Part shown: one piece after another, positions 1 through 5,990 of the stretch | Layout: each line of letters starts with the position of its first letter | Numbering within the stretch: the stretch's first letter is position 1 | From: CAXTEJ01 sp964243295 | GTDB lineage: Bacteria; Actinomycetota; Actinomycetes; Actinomycetales; Angustibacteraceae | NCBI GenBank assembly: GCA_964243295.1 | Contig: CAXTEJ010000069.1 | Location: 1 to 15,285 of the forward strand | Length of the DNA stretch: 15,285 nt | Reading direction: 5' to 3' | The notes under the pieces: model-generated | Seen by the model: the letters and a program-made list of their open reading frames with translations, nothing else | The model's database searches: none | Told to the model about the DNA's origin: nothing | Program-made: the position numbers and the translations under genes

Positions 1-388
1 TGGTGACCAGCAGCAGCACGGCGGCGACCAGCCGGCGGGCGGCGGACTGGCTGGCGCCGCCGAGCGGCACCCGGCCCGGCACCGCCCTGCCGCGCGCCTC
101 GGCGACCGCCTCGACCGCGACGCACACGGTGAAGTGGGCCCACGCCACCCAGACGACGCAGGCGAGGACGTCGACGAGCGTGCCGGCGTCGATCGGGCTG
201 GTCAGCCAGGTGCGGTCGGGCAGCCGGCTGGGCAGCGGCCAGCCGACGAAGGTGACGAGCAGGGCGGGGACGCCGACGACGACGGCCAGCACCGCGAGCA
301 GGGCGAGCAGCCCCGTGACGACGTCCGCGCGACGGCTGGGCCGCTCGGCCGGCTGAGGAAGCCTCGGTCGTCCGGTGGTGGTGGTCAC
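1..388 (-). CDS. Multi-pass membrane protein, N-terminal part (probable Tad-locus LysM/BTAD-type protein)
   Basis: Only the first 129 codons are present; the gene runs off the left edge. I chose the GTG at 388 because a GAGGGG ribosome site lies about 6 nt upstream and the reading stays open to the edge. Visible protein: a basic, Pro-rich N-terminus, a hydrophobic segment at about 23-48, a second at about 71-95 containing VWVAWAHF and a Cys, then a third beginning at about 120. This N-terminal layout resembles the large membrane proteins found at the end of actinobacterial Tad loci. Their later parts carry a LysM peptidoglycan-binding domain and a bacterial transcriptional activator (BTAD) domain. 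Those later domains are outside the window, so the family call is inference from N-terminal resemblance and position. The start lies 73 nt after the stop of the preceding secreted-protein gene, close enough for the same transcript. Confidence 0.7.
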   Translation of the reverse strand, partial: MTTTTGRPRLPQPAERPSRRADVVTGLLALLAVLAVVVGVPALLVTFVGWPLPSRLPDRTWLTSPIDAGTLVDVLACVVWVAWAHFTVCVAVEAVAEARGRAVPGRVPLGGASQSAARRLVAAVLLLVT

Positions 389-461
389 GCTGGTCCCCTC
401 GTCGTCGTGCCCGTCGATCTCTGCGTCGGTCGCCGGTCGGCGTGCTACCGGTTCGCTGCCC

Positions 462-1394
462 TCACTGCCGGACGACGGCCTGCACCTCTTGCACGGGCAG
501 CAGCTGCAGCGTCGAGACGTCGAACAGGCCGAGCTGGCGGTAGCTGCCGGCGTCGGTGTAGCCGACCTGCCAGTAGGCGTTGGCCCTGACCGGGTAGGCC
601 TCGTCCGGCAGCGACGCGCTGGAGCGGGTGTAGGTGGTGGTGCACGTCGAGGGCTGGTCGAACGGCGTGCGCGTGGTGTCGTAGGTGGTGACGCCCGCGC
701 CGCACTCGATGGGGTCCTCGCCGGCCTTGACGCCGGGGCGCACCTGCAGGCGCACCAGCCGCGCGGTCATCGTGATGTCCTGCACGCCGTCGAAGACCAC
801 CTTCGTGAGCGGCGCTGCGGTCTCGGGCACCAGCCAGAAGTACGTCGGCACGTTGACGCGCGGGTAGGCGGTGGGCCCGGTGGTGAGCACGGGGGTCGGG
901 TAAGCGGAGTCGAAGGAGTCCCACAGCCAGCCCATGTGCGGCGGGATCCGCCTGACCTCGTCCACACCGTCCTGGATCCAGACCAGCGTCGTCTCGGTGT
1001 GGGCGCGCGCACCACCGCCGACCTGGTCGACGTCGAAGTCCCTGACGCAGGTCTCGAGCCAGTAGTCGCCCGGCCCGGAGTCCGGCGGCGGGGGCGGCAG
1101 CTCGACGCCGGCCGGGACCGACTCGTCGTGGCACGCCACGAAGGCGTTGCCGGCGAGCAGCTGGCGCCAGGTGCGCCCTCGGGCACCGCTGCCACCGCCG
1201 CACGAGGCCCCGAAGCTGTTGGCGCTCGCGTAGAGCGTGCAGCGGTGCACCTGGGCCTTGGACGCCGACGCCGACGCGACCGGCGGCGAGGAGGGGGCCA
1301 GCTGGCCCGTCGGGCCGGCCCAGCTGGCCTGCGGCAGGCACACGACGGCGGCCACCAGGGCCGCGACGGCGACCGCGAGCCGCACGGGCCTCAC
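462..1394 (-). CDS. Secreted Cys-rich protein of the Tad locus
   Basis: 310 residues. The GTG at 1394 is chosen because it forms a GTGA overlap with the stop of the upstream lipoprotein gene and places a classical signal peptide at the start: RPVR, a hydrophobic core at 5-20, and a likely signal peptidase I site after SWA at residue 26. The mature part begins with a short Ser/Ala/Pro linker. It has six cysteines (52, 65, 88, 116, 231, 251), which suggests disulfides outside the cell. It contains VPTYFWL at 183-189 and a C-terminal stretch with TYTRSSA and DEAYPV at 254-268. The same layout, including the VPT-aromatic-WL and YPV motifs, is known from secreted proteins in actinobacterial Tad clusters, which databases often label 'ATP/GTP-binding'. 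I see no P-loop here. A role in pilus assembly or at the surface is inferred from position; biochemical function is unknown. Confidence 0.8.
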   Translation of the reverse strand: MRPVRLAVAVAALVAAVVCLPQASWAGPTGQLAPSSPPVASASASKAQVHRCTLYASANSFGASCGGGSGARGRTWRQLLAGNAFVACHDESVPAGVELPPPPPDSGPGDYWLETCVRDFDVDQVGGGARAHTETTLVWIQDGVDEVRRIPPHMGWLWDSFDSAYPTPVLTTGPTAYPRVNVPTYFWLVPETAAPLTKVVFDGVQDITMTARLVRLQVRPGVKAGEDPIECGAGVTTYDTTRTPFDQPSTCTTTYTRSSASLPDEAYPVRANAYWQVGYTDAGSYRQLGLFDVSTLQLLPVQEVQAVVRQ

Positions 1395-2053
1395 GCGGCG
1401 TCCTTGCACGAGAACTGGCCCTCGGCCGCCTGCGCGACCTTCCAGCGCCCCGCGGTGCCGGTCATGGTGAGGGTGCCGGGGTACCACCGGGCGGGCACCT
1501 GCTCGACGACCTTGCCGGTGCGGGCGTCGCGGTTGGCCGACGACGGCCCCCACAGGCAGGCGCGCACGGTGGCGTTCGAGCCGGTGCGGCTGACGGCGAC
1601 GACCGACCACCGGGGTGCGCCGGCCCGCTGCCCCTTCGACCTCAGCTGCTCGTTGACCGAGGCGGCGTAGCTGCGCACGCGCGCCGAGGCGGTCGCGACC
1701 AGGGCCGGGGTGTTCGCGTCGTAGGCCAGGTCGGCGCGGGCGCGGGCGACCGCGTAGGCGGCGAAACCCTGCGCGGCGGGGTCCTTCGCGAAGCGCCCGA
1801 GGGCGACGGTCGCGTACCTGCTGTCGGGGTCGACCGGCTTCGTCGCGGCGCCGGCCGTCGTGGTCGGCGTCGCGGCAGGCGTGGCGGTCGGCGACGCGCT
1901 CGCCGGCGACGTGTTTGGCGACGCGACGGCCGTGGTGGCCGGGCTCGGCGTGGCCGAGGCCGCAGCGGCCTCGGGCTCGGCCGATCCCGAGCTGCAGGCC
2001 GCCAGTGCCCCCATGACCGCTGCTGCGGCGACCACCGAAGGTCGTCGTGCCAC
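1391..2053 (-). CDS. Putative lipoprotein with NTF2-like-sized domain
   Basis: 220 residues. The start is the GTG at 2053, preceded by GAGGGGG at good spacing. It directly gives a lipoprotein signal peptide: MARR, a hydrophobic core at 7-19, and lipobox L17-A-A-C20. A Ser/Thr/Pro/Ala linker follows to about residue 74, then a globular part of about 145 residues. The first half of that part is helical and Ala/Arg-rich; the second half looks like beta strands (RWSVVAVS, ATVRACLWG, GTLTMTGTAGRWKVAQ). Cys166 and Cys216 could pair. A helical half followed by strands, and the overall size, fit an NTF2/SnoaL-like or Mce-associated-type fold, but I cannot assign a family. It follows the TadG-like gene after 110 nt and overlaps the next gene by 4 nt. 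It may help place or stabilise the pilus machinery at the outer membrane face; that is inference. Confidence 0.8.
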   Translation of the reverse strand: MARRPSVVAAAAVMGALAACSSGSAEPEAAAASATPSPATTAVASPNTSPASASPTATPAATPTTTAGAATKPVDPDSRYATVALGRFAKDPAAQGFAAYAVARARADLAYDANTPALVATASARVRSYAASVNEQLRSKGQRAGAPRWSVVAVSRTGSNATVRACLWGPSSANRDARTGKVVEQVPARWYPGTLTMTGTAGRWKVAQAAEGQFSCKDAA

Positions 2054-2072
2054 GAGTGCCCCCTCGTCATGA

Positions 2073-2092
2073 GCGACCGCCGTACCGGTCGC
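2073..2092. repeat. 7-bp inverted repeat in the lipoprotein gene leader
   Basis: GCGACCG and CGGTCGC are perfect complements separated by six bases. The repeat lies 20 nt upstream of the lipoprotein start codon and downstream of a possible -10 box. It could form a small RNA hairpin in the leader or be a protein-binding site; no family is recognisable. Confidence 0.35.
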
Positions 2093-2099
2093 GCCGGTG

Positions 2100-2105
2100 A
2101 TCGTA
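2100..2105 (-). promoter_or_regulatory. Possible -10 element for an internal promoter
   Basis: TACGAT on the minus strand fits the TANNNT pattern of vegetative actinobacterial promoters and sits about 47 nt before the lipoprotein start codon. There is no convincing TTGACA-like -35 at 16-18 nt, so this is weak. It matters because it falls in one of the few non-coding gaps of the Tad operon (2054-2163), where an internal promoter would be expected. Confidence 0.25.
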
Positions 2106-2163
2106 TCCCGTAGCGCCGGTGCGCCGCCGGGCACTTGGGCTGATCGGGTCGGGCGCCGGCGCG

Positions 2164-2955
2164 TCACGTCGGCGAGGGCACGGGCACGCACGTGGGCGTC
2201 GCCGGCGTCGTCGGGGCGGGGGTGCTGGGCGCGGGGGTGCTGGGCGCGGGAGCGGGGCTCGTCGTCCCGGACGTCGACGCGGACGGCGTCGTCGCCGCCG
2301 CCGCGCTGACGATGCCGGTGGTGCTGGTCGAGCTCGTGGGAGTGGTCGTGGACGGCGCCGGGCTGGGTGTGGGCGGGGTCGGTGTGGGCGGGCTGGGGGT
2401 GGGCGTGCTGGGTGTGGGCGGGCACAGCGGCAGCGGGGTGAAGGTGGCCGACGGGTCCGGCCTCCCGGTGGGGAACGGCAGTGGCACCTGGGTGACCACG
2501 CGGGACGGCGGCGGCACGCTGGGGTAGGTGTCGACGCCGGTCACACCCTGCTGCGAGGTGGCCTCGCCCTGACCGGAGGCCGTGAGCTGGTGCACCCCGA
2601 CCAGACCCAGCAGGCCGGTGGGGATCTGGAACGACGTCGCGACGCTCACCTGGGTGGGCGTCACCGTGGTCGCGGCGCAGCTCACCAGGTGGGTGTCGCC
2701 GGTGGCGGCGGCGCGGCAGTAGTCGTCGACGGCCTGCTCGGCCTGCGCCGGGTCGAGGCGCACGGCGTCGGTGCCGAGGTCGATCTGCTGGCTGCCGGCC
2801 CGCGCGGCCTCCTCGGCGTAGGCGACCGCGCGGCCGCGGGCGTTGAGCAGCCGGGACGAGTCGATGACGAGCCCGGCGAGCACGAACAGCATGACGGCGA
2901 TCAGGGGCACCGCCGGGGCGATCGAGCCGTCGTCGCGACGCAGCGAGCCCGTCAT
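2164..2955 (-). CDS. TadG-like membrane-anchored pilus protein with Pro/Thr-rich tail
   Basis: 263 residues. The ATG at 2955 overlaps the TadE-like gene stop as ATGA. The N-terminus has the TadE/G-type layout: a short charged leader ending in DDG, one membrane helix at about 12-31, then DSSRLLNARGRAVAYAEEAARAGSQ, characteristic of TadG-like proteins of actinobacteria. Residues 60-140 form a small exported region with Cys80 and Cys93. From about 145 to the end the protein is low-complexity Pro/Thr/Ser/Ala, including four five-residue repeats of PPTPS type at 179-198, and APSTP repeats near the C-terminus, ending with an isolated Cys256. The von Willebrand A domain of long proteobacterial TadG is absent. 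The usual role is assembly or anchoring of Flp pili; the extended tail could span the cell wall, which is inference. Confidence 0.82.
   Translation of the reverse strand: MTGSLRRDDGSIAPAVPLIAVMLFVLAGLVIDSSRLLNARGRAVAYAEEAARAGSQQIDLGTDAVRLDPAQAEQAVDDYCRAAATGDTHLVSCAATTVTPTQVSVATSFQIPTGLLGLVGVHQLTASGQGEATSQQGVTGVDTYPSVPPPSRVVTQVPLPFPTGRPDPSATFTPLPLCPPTPSTPTPSPPTPTPPTPSPAPSTTTPTSSTSTTGIVSAAAATTPSASTSGTTSPAPAPSTPAPSTPAPTTPATPTCVPVPSPT
2216..2245. repeat. Two perfect 15-bp tandem repeats (encode APSTP units)
   Basis: The plus-strand unit GCGGGGGTGCTGGGC occurs twice without mismatch, followed by a partial third copy (GCGGG). It is in frame with the TadG-like gene, so copy change would add or remove five residues without a frameshift. 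Confidence 0.8.
2363..2422. repeat. Four 15-bp tandem repeats in the TadG-like tail
   Basis: Four consecutive 15-bp units of the form CTGGGTGTGGGCGGG on the plus strand; units one and four are identical and the middle two differ by two bases each. They encode PPTPS, TPTPS, PPTPT, PPTPS on the minus strand. The plus strand carries ten runs of three or more G with all loops of seven bases or fewer, so it also matches a G-quadruplex pattern. Confidence 0.85.
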
Positions 2956-3395
2956 CGCACACCGCGATAGGGGTCGAGCGTGCTGGTGAACGAGCGCGCG
3001 AGCCGGCGGGTCGGCAGGGGCAGGCCGACCTCGGCGAAGTCCAGCGGGCACGAGACCACCACGGTGACCTGCGCGCCCGGGATGAAGGCGGCGCGCGACC
3101 CGAGCGAGACCCGGGCGGAGCCCGAGCAGGACGCCGGCCCACCCGACAGCGTGTCGGCGACCACCTCGTCGACCTGGCTGAGCGCCTCGTCGTACGTGCG
3201 CGCCTGCGTGGCCGTGCGCGCGCCGTCGCGTGCCGCCGACTCGACGAGCCCGCTCACCTGGGCCTGCCGGCCGTACGCCAGCATGAGCACGACGATCCCC
3301 AGCAGCAGCGGCGCGATGATGACCAGCTCGAGCGAGATGGCGCCGGCGTCCGCGCGCCCGGCGTCCGGCCGCCCGCCCAGGGGCCGCCGGCTCAC
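2952..3395 (-). CDS. TadE-like pseudopilin (second copy)
   Basis: 147 residues. The GTG at 3395 overlaps the preceding gene stop (GTGA). After a short Arg/Gly/Asp-rich leader comes DAG-AISLELVIIAPLLLGIVVLML, the TadE N-terminal helix. Gly18 is followed by Glu at mature position +5 (E23), the arrangement that prepilin peptidases recognise in Flp-type proteins. The helix continues into SGLVESAARDGARTATQART, typical of the TadE family. The remaining 80 residues are a small beta-rich extracytoplasmic domain with two cysteines (in PASCSGS and VVVSCPLD), probably a disulfide. In the Aggregatibacter Tad system TadE and TadF are pseudopilins processed by TadV; this protein and its upstream neighbour would fill those roles here. 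Length and motif fit well; the exact TadE versus TadF assignment is not possible from sequence. Confidence 0.87.
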   Translation of the reverse strand: MSRRPLGGRPDAGRADAGAISLELVIIAPLLLGIVVLMLAYGRQAQVSGLVESAARDGARTATQARTYDEALSQVDEVVADTLSGGPASCSGSARVSLGSRAAFIPGAQVTVVVSCPLDFAEVGLPLPTRRLARSFTSTLDPYRGVR

Positions 3396-3802
3396 CGGTC
3401 GACCTCGAACTGCTCGATGCGCCCCTCTGCGGCGCCGCGCACCGACAGGGTCAGGCCGGGCACCAGCGAGATGGCCCGGCCCGTCACCTGCACGCGCACG
3501 CGCTCGTCACCGAGCTCGGTCGCCGTCGCGGTCGCGCCCTGCACCGACTCGCGGCCGAGCGAGCCCGCGTACCGGGTGGCGGTCGCCTCGGCCGCGGCGA
3601 GCGCGGACGACCGGGTGGCGCCCGGGATGACGACGCGCAGGTACGACACGCCCTCACGCGCCGACTGCAGGGCGACGTTGCGGCCGTAGAGCCACAGCGC
3701 CACCTGGATGGCGAAGAAGATGATGAGCAGCAGCGCCGGCGCGACGACGGCCATCTCGATGGCGCTGGCGCCCTCGTCGCCTCGGCGGCGCAGCCTGGTC
3801 AT
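3392..3802 (-). CDS. tadE: TadE-like pseudopilin (first copy)
   Basis: 136 residues. I chose the ATG at 3802, 29 nt after the Flp stop, because it places a short leader (MTRLRRRGDEG) before the conserved helix. The longer frame up to 3865 would overlap Flp and adds non-homologous residues. No strong ribosome site precedes this ATG, so it may rely on coupling to Flp translation. The helix ASAIEMAVVAPALLLIIFFAIQVALWLYGR is a clear TadE domain. Gly11 and Glu16 at +5 form a prepilin-peptidase motif almost identical to that of the Flp pilin next door (GASAIEM versus GASALEW). The rest is a helix (ALQSAREGVSYLR) and a small beta domain with GRAISLVPGL and VRGAAEGRIEQF. The expected role is a minor pseudopilin of the Flp pilus. 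Confidence 0.88.
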   Translation of the reverse strand: MTRLRRRGDEGASAIEMAVVAPALLLIIFFAIQVALWLYGRNVALQSAREGVSYLRVVIPGATRSSALAAAEATATRYAGSLGRESVQGATATATELGDERVRVQVTGRAISLVPGLTLSVRGAAEGRIEQFEVDR

Positions 3803-3831
3803 GGGTGAGGTGGTGGTCGCGCTCGCCCGGT

Positions 3832-4065
3832 CTAGCAGGCGCCACCGGGGGCGGTGGTGGAGCACTGCTCGAGCTCGTCACCCTTGCTCTGGATGACGTT
3901 GTAGATGATGCCGCCGATCAGCACGGCCGCGGTGACGAGGATGGCCGAGATGATCGCCCACTCGAGCGCGGACGCCCCGAGGTCGCGGGGCTGCGCGCGC
4001 AGCGCATCGCGGCGGACGAGGGCGACCTGCCAGAGCAGGCGGGCGAGGGAGAGCTGGGCGATCAC
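3832..4065 (-). CDS. flp: Flp-type major pilin precursor
   Basis: 77 residues. The GTG at 4065 has a GGAGG ribosome site five bases upstream, the best in the operon, as suits a highly made pilin. The 30-residue leader is basic and ends in Gly30, followed by ASALEWAIISAILVTAAVLI. Glu35 is at +5 and an aromatic residue (Trp36, where Flp-1 has Tyr) at +6, matching the Flp prepilin-peptidase site. The predicted mature pilin is 47 residues: one hydrophobic helix (about 37-58) and a short tail with Cys68 and Cys77 that could form a loop. It lies between TadC (69 nt gap) and TadE (29 nt gap), the only place in this part of the operon without overlaps. It should be the structural subunit polymerised by TadA/B/C. 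Confidence 0.9.
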   Translation of the reverse strand: MIAQLSLARLLWQVALVRRDALRAQPRDLGASALEWAIISAILVTAAVLIGGIIYNVIQSKGDELEQCSTTAPGGAC

Positions 4066-4134
4066 GGTGACCTCCGGGGTCGTCGGTGGAGCGGTGGGGT
4101 CGGTTGGTCCGGCGGGTGCGGTCGGTGGGGCGGG
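4066..4134 (-). other. Non-coding leader before the Flp gene
   Basis: These 69 nt between TadC and Flp are the first gap in an otherwise overlapping run of genes. The minus-strand RNA is C-rich and nearly free of stable stems until the GGAGG site. I see no clear promoter boxes. It could be an RNA-processing or differential-expression point that raises pilin output relative to the machine; that is inference. Confidence 0.35.
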
Positions 4135-5034
4135 TCAGCTGCGCAGGATGCTGGAGGTGGCGGGGTAGGCGAGGAAGATCAGGAACGACGAGCAGATCAG
4201 CAGCTGGGCGACGAGCATGGACTGCGAGTTCTCGCCCGCCTTGCCCTCCGCGTCGGCCAGCTCGCGCCGGCGCATGCTCTCAGCACGCGCCGACAGGGAG
4301 CTGCGGATGCGGGCACCCTCGTCGCCGGCGAGCGTCAGCGCGCCGGCGAGGTCACGCATCTCGTCGATGCCGATCTCGGCGCCGAGCCGGCCGAGGGCCT
4401 CCCAGGGGGTGAGCCCCTCCATGCGGGCGCCGGCCAGGGCCTGGCGGATGCGCACCATGGCCCAGTGGTCGCCGACGCTCGCGCTGGCCACCAGCGCCTC
4501 GGGCAGGCCGCGGCCGCCGGCGAGGTTCATGGCGACCAGGTCGAGGAAGGAGCCGAGCACGTGGCGGAAGTCCTTGCGCCGCGCCTGCGCCTCGCTGCGC
4601 ACCTGCAGGTCGGGCAGGAAGAACGCGACGGCGGCGACGACCAGCGTGATGACGGCCGGCGCCGCGGGCGGCACCGGCACGCCGAACAGCGACAGGCCGC
4701 CCCACAGCATGGGCAGCCAGACGAGCGTGCCGACGCTGATGAGCGCCTTGGTCGCGAGCAGCGAGCCCAGCGGCTTGCCGAGCACGTCGAGGTCGCTGCG
4801 GAGCCGCTCGAGCCGCAGCCCCCGCTCGTCGGCCCACGCCTCGAGGCGGGCACCGACCGACACCCGCAGCCGGTCGCTCGACAGCTGCGACTCGCGCGGT
4901 CGTGACGAGCCGGCGCGCACCGCGTCGATGCGCGCGAGCCGGACGCCCACCGACGCGACGGGGCGCACGAACACGCGCAGCAGCAGGTAGAGGCCGGCGC
5001 CGGTCACCGCGCCGGCGAGCAGGGCGAGCGTCAC
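4135..5034 (-). CDS. tadC: TadC-like inner-membrane platform protein (type II secretion F family)
   Basis: 299 residues. The GTG at 5034 overlaps the TadB stop as GTGA. Membrane segments: about 3-21, 97-117 (WLPMLWGGLSLFG), 126-141 and a C-terminal one at 273-291. The type II secretion F domain covers about 155-285, with RKDFRHVLGSFLDLVAMNLAGGRGLPEAL, WEALGRLGAEIGIDEMRDLAGALTLAGDEGARIRSSLSARAESMRRRE and a closing hydrophobic helix. This is the standard layout of actinobacterial TadC. With TadB it forms the membrane platform against which the TadA ATPase works during Flp pilus extrusion. Length and gene order match other Tad loci. It is the last of the overlapping machine genes before the pilin. 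Confidence 0.9.
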   Translation of the reverse strand: MTLALLAGAVTGAGLYLLLRVFVRPVASVGVRLARIDAVRAGSSRPRESQLSSDRLRVSVGARLEAWADERGLRLERLRSDLDVLGKPLGSLLATKALISVGTLVWLPMLWGGLSLFGVPVPPAAPAVITLVVAAVAFFLPDLQVRSEAQARRKDFRHVLGSFLDLVAMNLAGGRGLPEALVASASVGDHWAMVRIRQALAGARMEGLTPWEALGRLGAEIGIDEMRDLAGALTLAGDEGARIRSSLSARAESMRRRELADAEGKAGENSQSMLVAQLLICSSFLIFLAYPATSSILRS

Positions 5035-5990
5035 GAGGCCACCGTCCGCTGGTCGGGCACGGCTGCGAGCGGCACGGCGGTGGCCGCCCCCGCGGCGGTC
5101 GGGACGTCGGTGCGCGCGGTGCTGCCGGCGCGCACCAGCAGGAAGCGCTCGGCGCCCTCGACGCGCGCGAGCCGCCGCAGCCACGCGACGCCCGCGGCGA
5201 ACAGCGCGATGACGACCACGAGCACGAGCTGGCCCACGAAGGTGCTGTAGGGCGCGACGTACTGGCGGTTGAGCAGCACCAGCAGCCCGGCCACGCCCAG
5301 CGTCACGGCGACCACCACCTGCACGCTGCGCCGGGTCGACCGGCGCTCGGACTCGATGCGGCGGCGCATGTCGAGCTCTTCGCGGGCCGACGTCGCGAGC
5401 GCCGTGAGCACCTCCCGAAGGCCCGGCCCGCGCAGCCGGGCGTTGAGCAGCAGGGCGGCGACGATGAGGTCGGCGGAGGCGTCGTCCAGGTCGTCGGCGA
5501 GCCGGCGCAGTGCGTCCGGAAGGGGCTCGCGGATGCGCAGCCGGTCGACCAGCAGGTTGAGCGCGGGCCGGATCTGCGGGGACGCCGTCGCCGCGGTGGC
5601 GGGGATGGCCTGCTCGAGGCCGACCGCGCCGGCGATGGTGTCGCGCAGCGACTCGGTCCAGGACGCGAGGGCGTCGAGCTTGGCGATGGCCGAGCGCTCC
5701 TCGGCCGCCCCGCCGAAGAAGCGGTCCCACAGCGCGACCAGCAGCCCGAGGGTGAGCGCCAGCACGATCCAGCGGGTGATGACGAGGGTGAGCAGCCCGG
5801 CGGCCACGCCACCGCCCAGGAAGGCGAGGCGGCGGTGCGACCGGGCGTCGTCGCCGAAGGCGCGCGCCTTGGCCGGGTCGCGCGGCGCCATGCCGAGCAC
5901 CCCGGCGACGACGAACAGCAGCACGCCGCCGCCGACCATCGCTCCGGCGACGAGCGCGAGCGGCAGCTGCAGCCCACCGGTCAGGCCCAT
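5031..5990 (-). CDS. tadB: TadB-like inner-membrane platform protein (type II secretion F family)
   Basis: 319 residues. The ATG at 5990 overlaps the TadA stop by 10 nt, so the two are probably co-translated. Membrane segments: about 10-33, 55-72 and 75-89 at the N-terminus, then 223-241 and 253-271. The F domain spans about 105-240 and includes ASWTESLRDTIAGAVGLEQAI, ASADLIVAALLLNARLRGPGLREVL and REELDMRRRIESERRSTRRSV, the positively charged cytoplasmic loop expected before the next helix. Known family role: paired with TadC as the inner-membrane core of the Tad pilus. The last 40 residues are an Ala/Val/Pro-rich tail without recognisable motif. Confidence 0.9.
   Translation of the reverse strand: MGLTGGLQLPLALVAGAMVGGGVLLFVVAGVLGMAPRDPAKARAFGDDARSHRRLAFLGGGVAAGLLTLVITRWIVLALTLGLLVALWDRFFGGAAEERSAIAKLDALASWTESLRDTIAGAVGLEQAIPATAATASPQIRPALNLLVDRLRIREPLPDALRRLADDLDDASADLIVAALLLNARLRGPGLREVLTALATSAREELDMRRRIESERRSTRRSVQVVVAVTLGVAGLLVLLNRQYVAPYSTFVGQLVLVVVIALFAAGVAWLRRLARVEGAERFLLVRAGSTARTDVPTAAGAATAVPLAAVPDQRTVAS

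Noticed and set aside
2190..2440. CRISPR-like array from repeated G-rich units
   Set aside because: Units are 15 bp, adjacent without spacers and in frame with a Pro/Thr-rich protein tail.
1391..3142. A 583-codon minus-strand frame extending the lipoprotein upstream
   Set aside because: The extension overlaps TadE-like and TadG-like genes in another frame. The lipoprotein signal and ribosome site fix the start at 2053.
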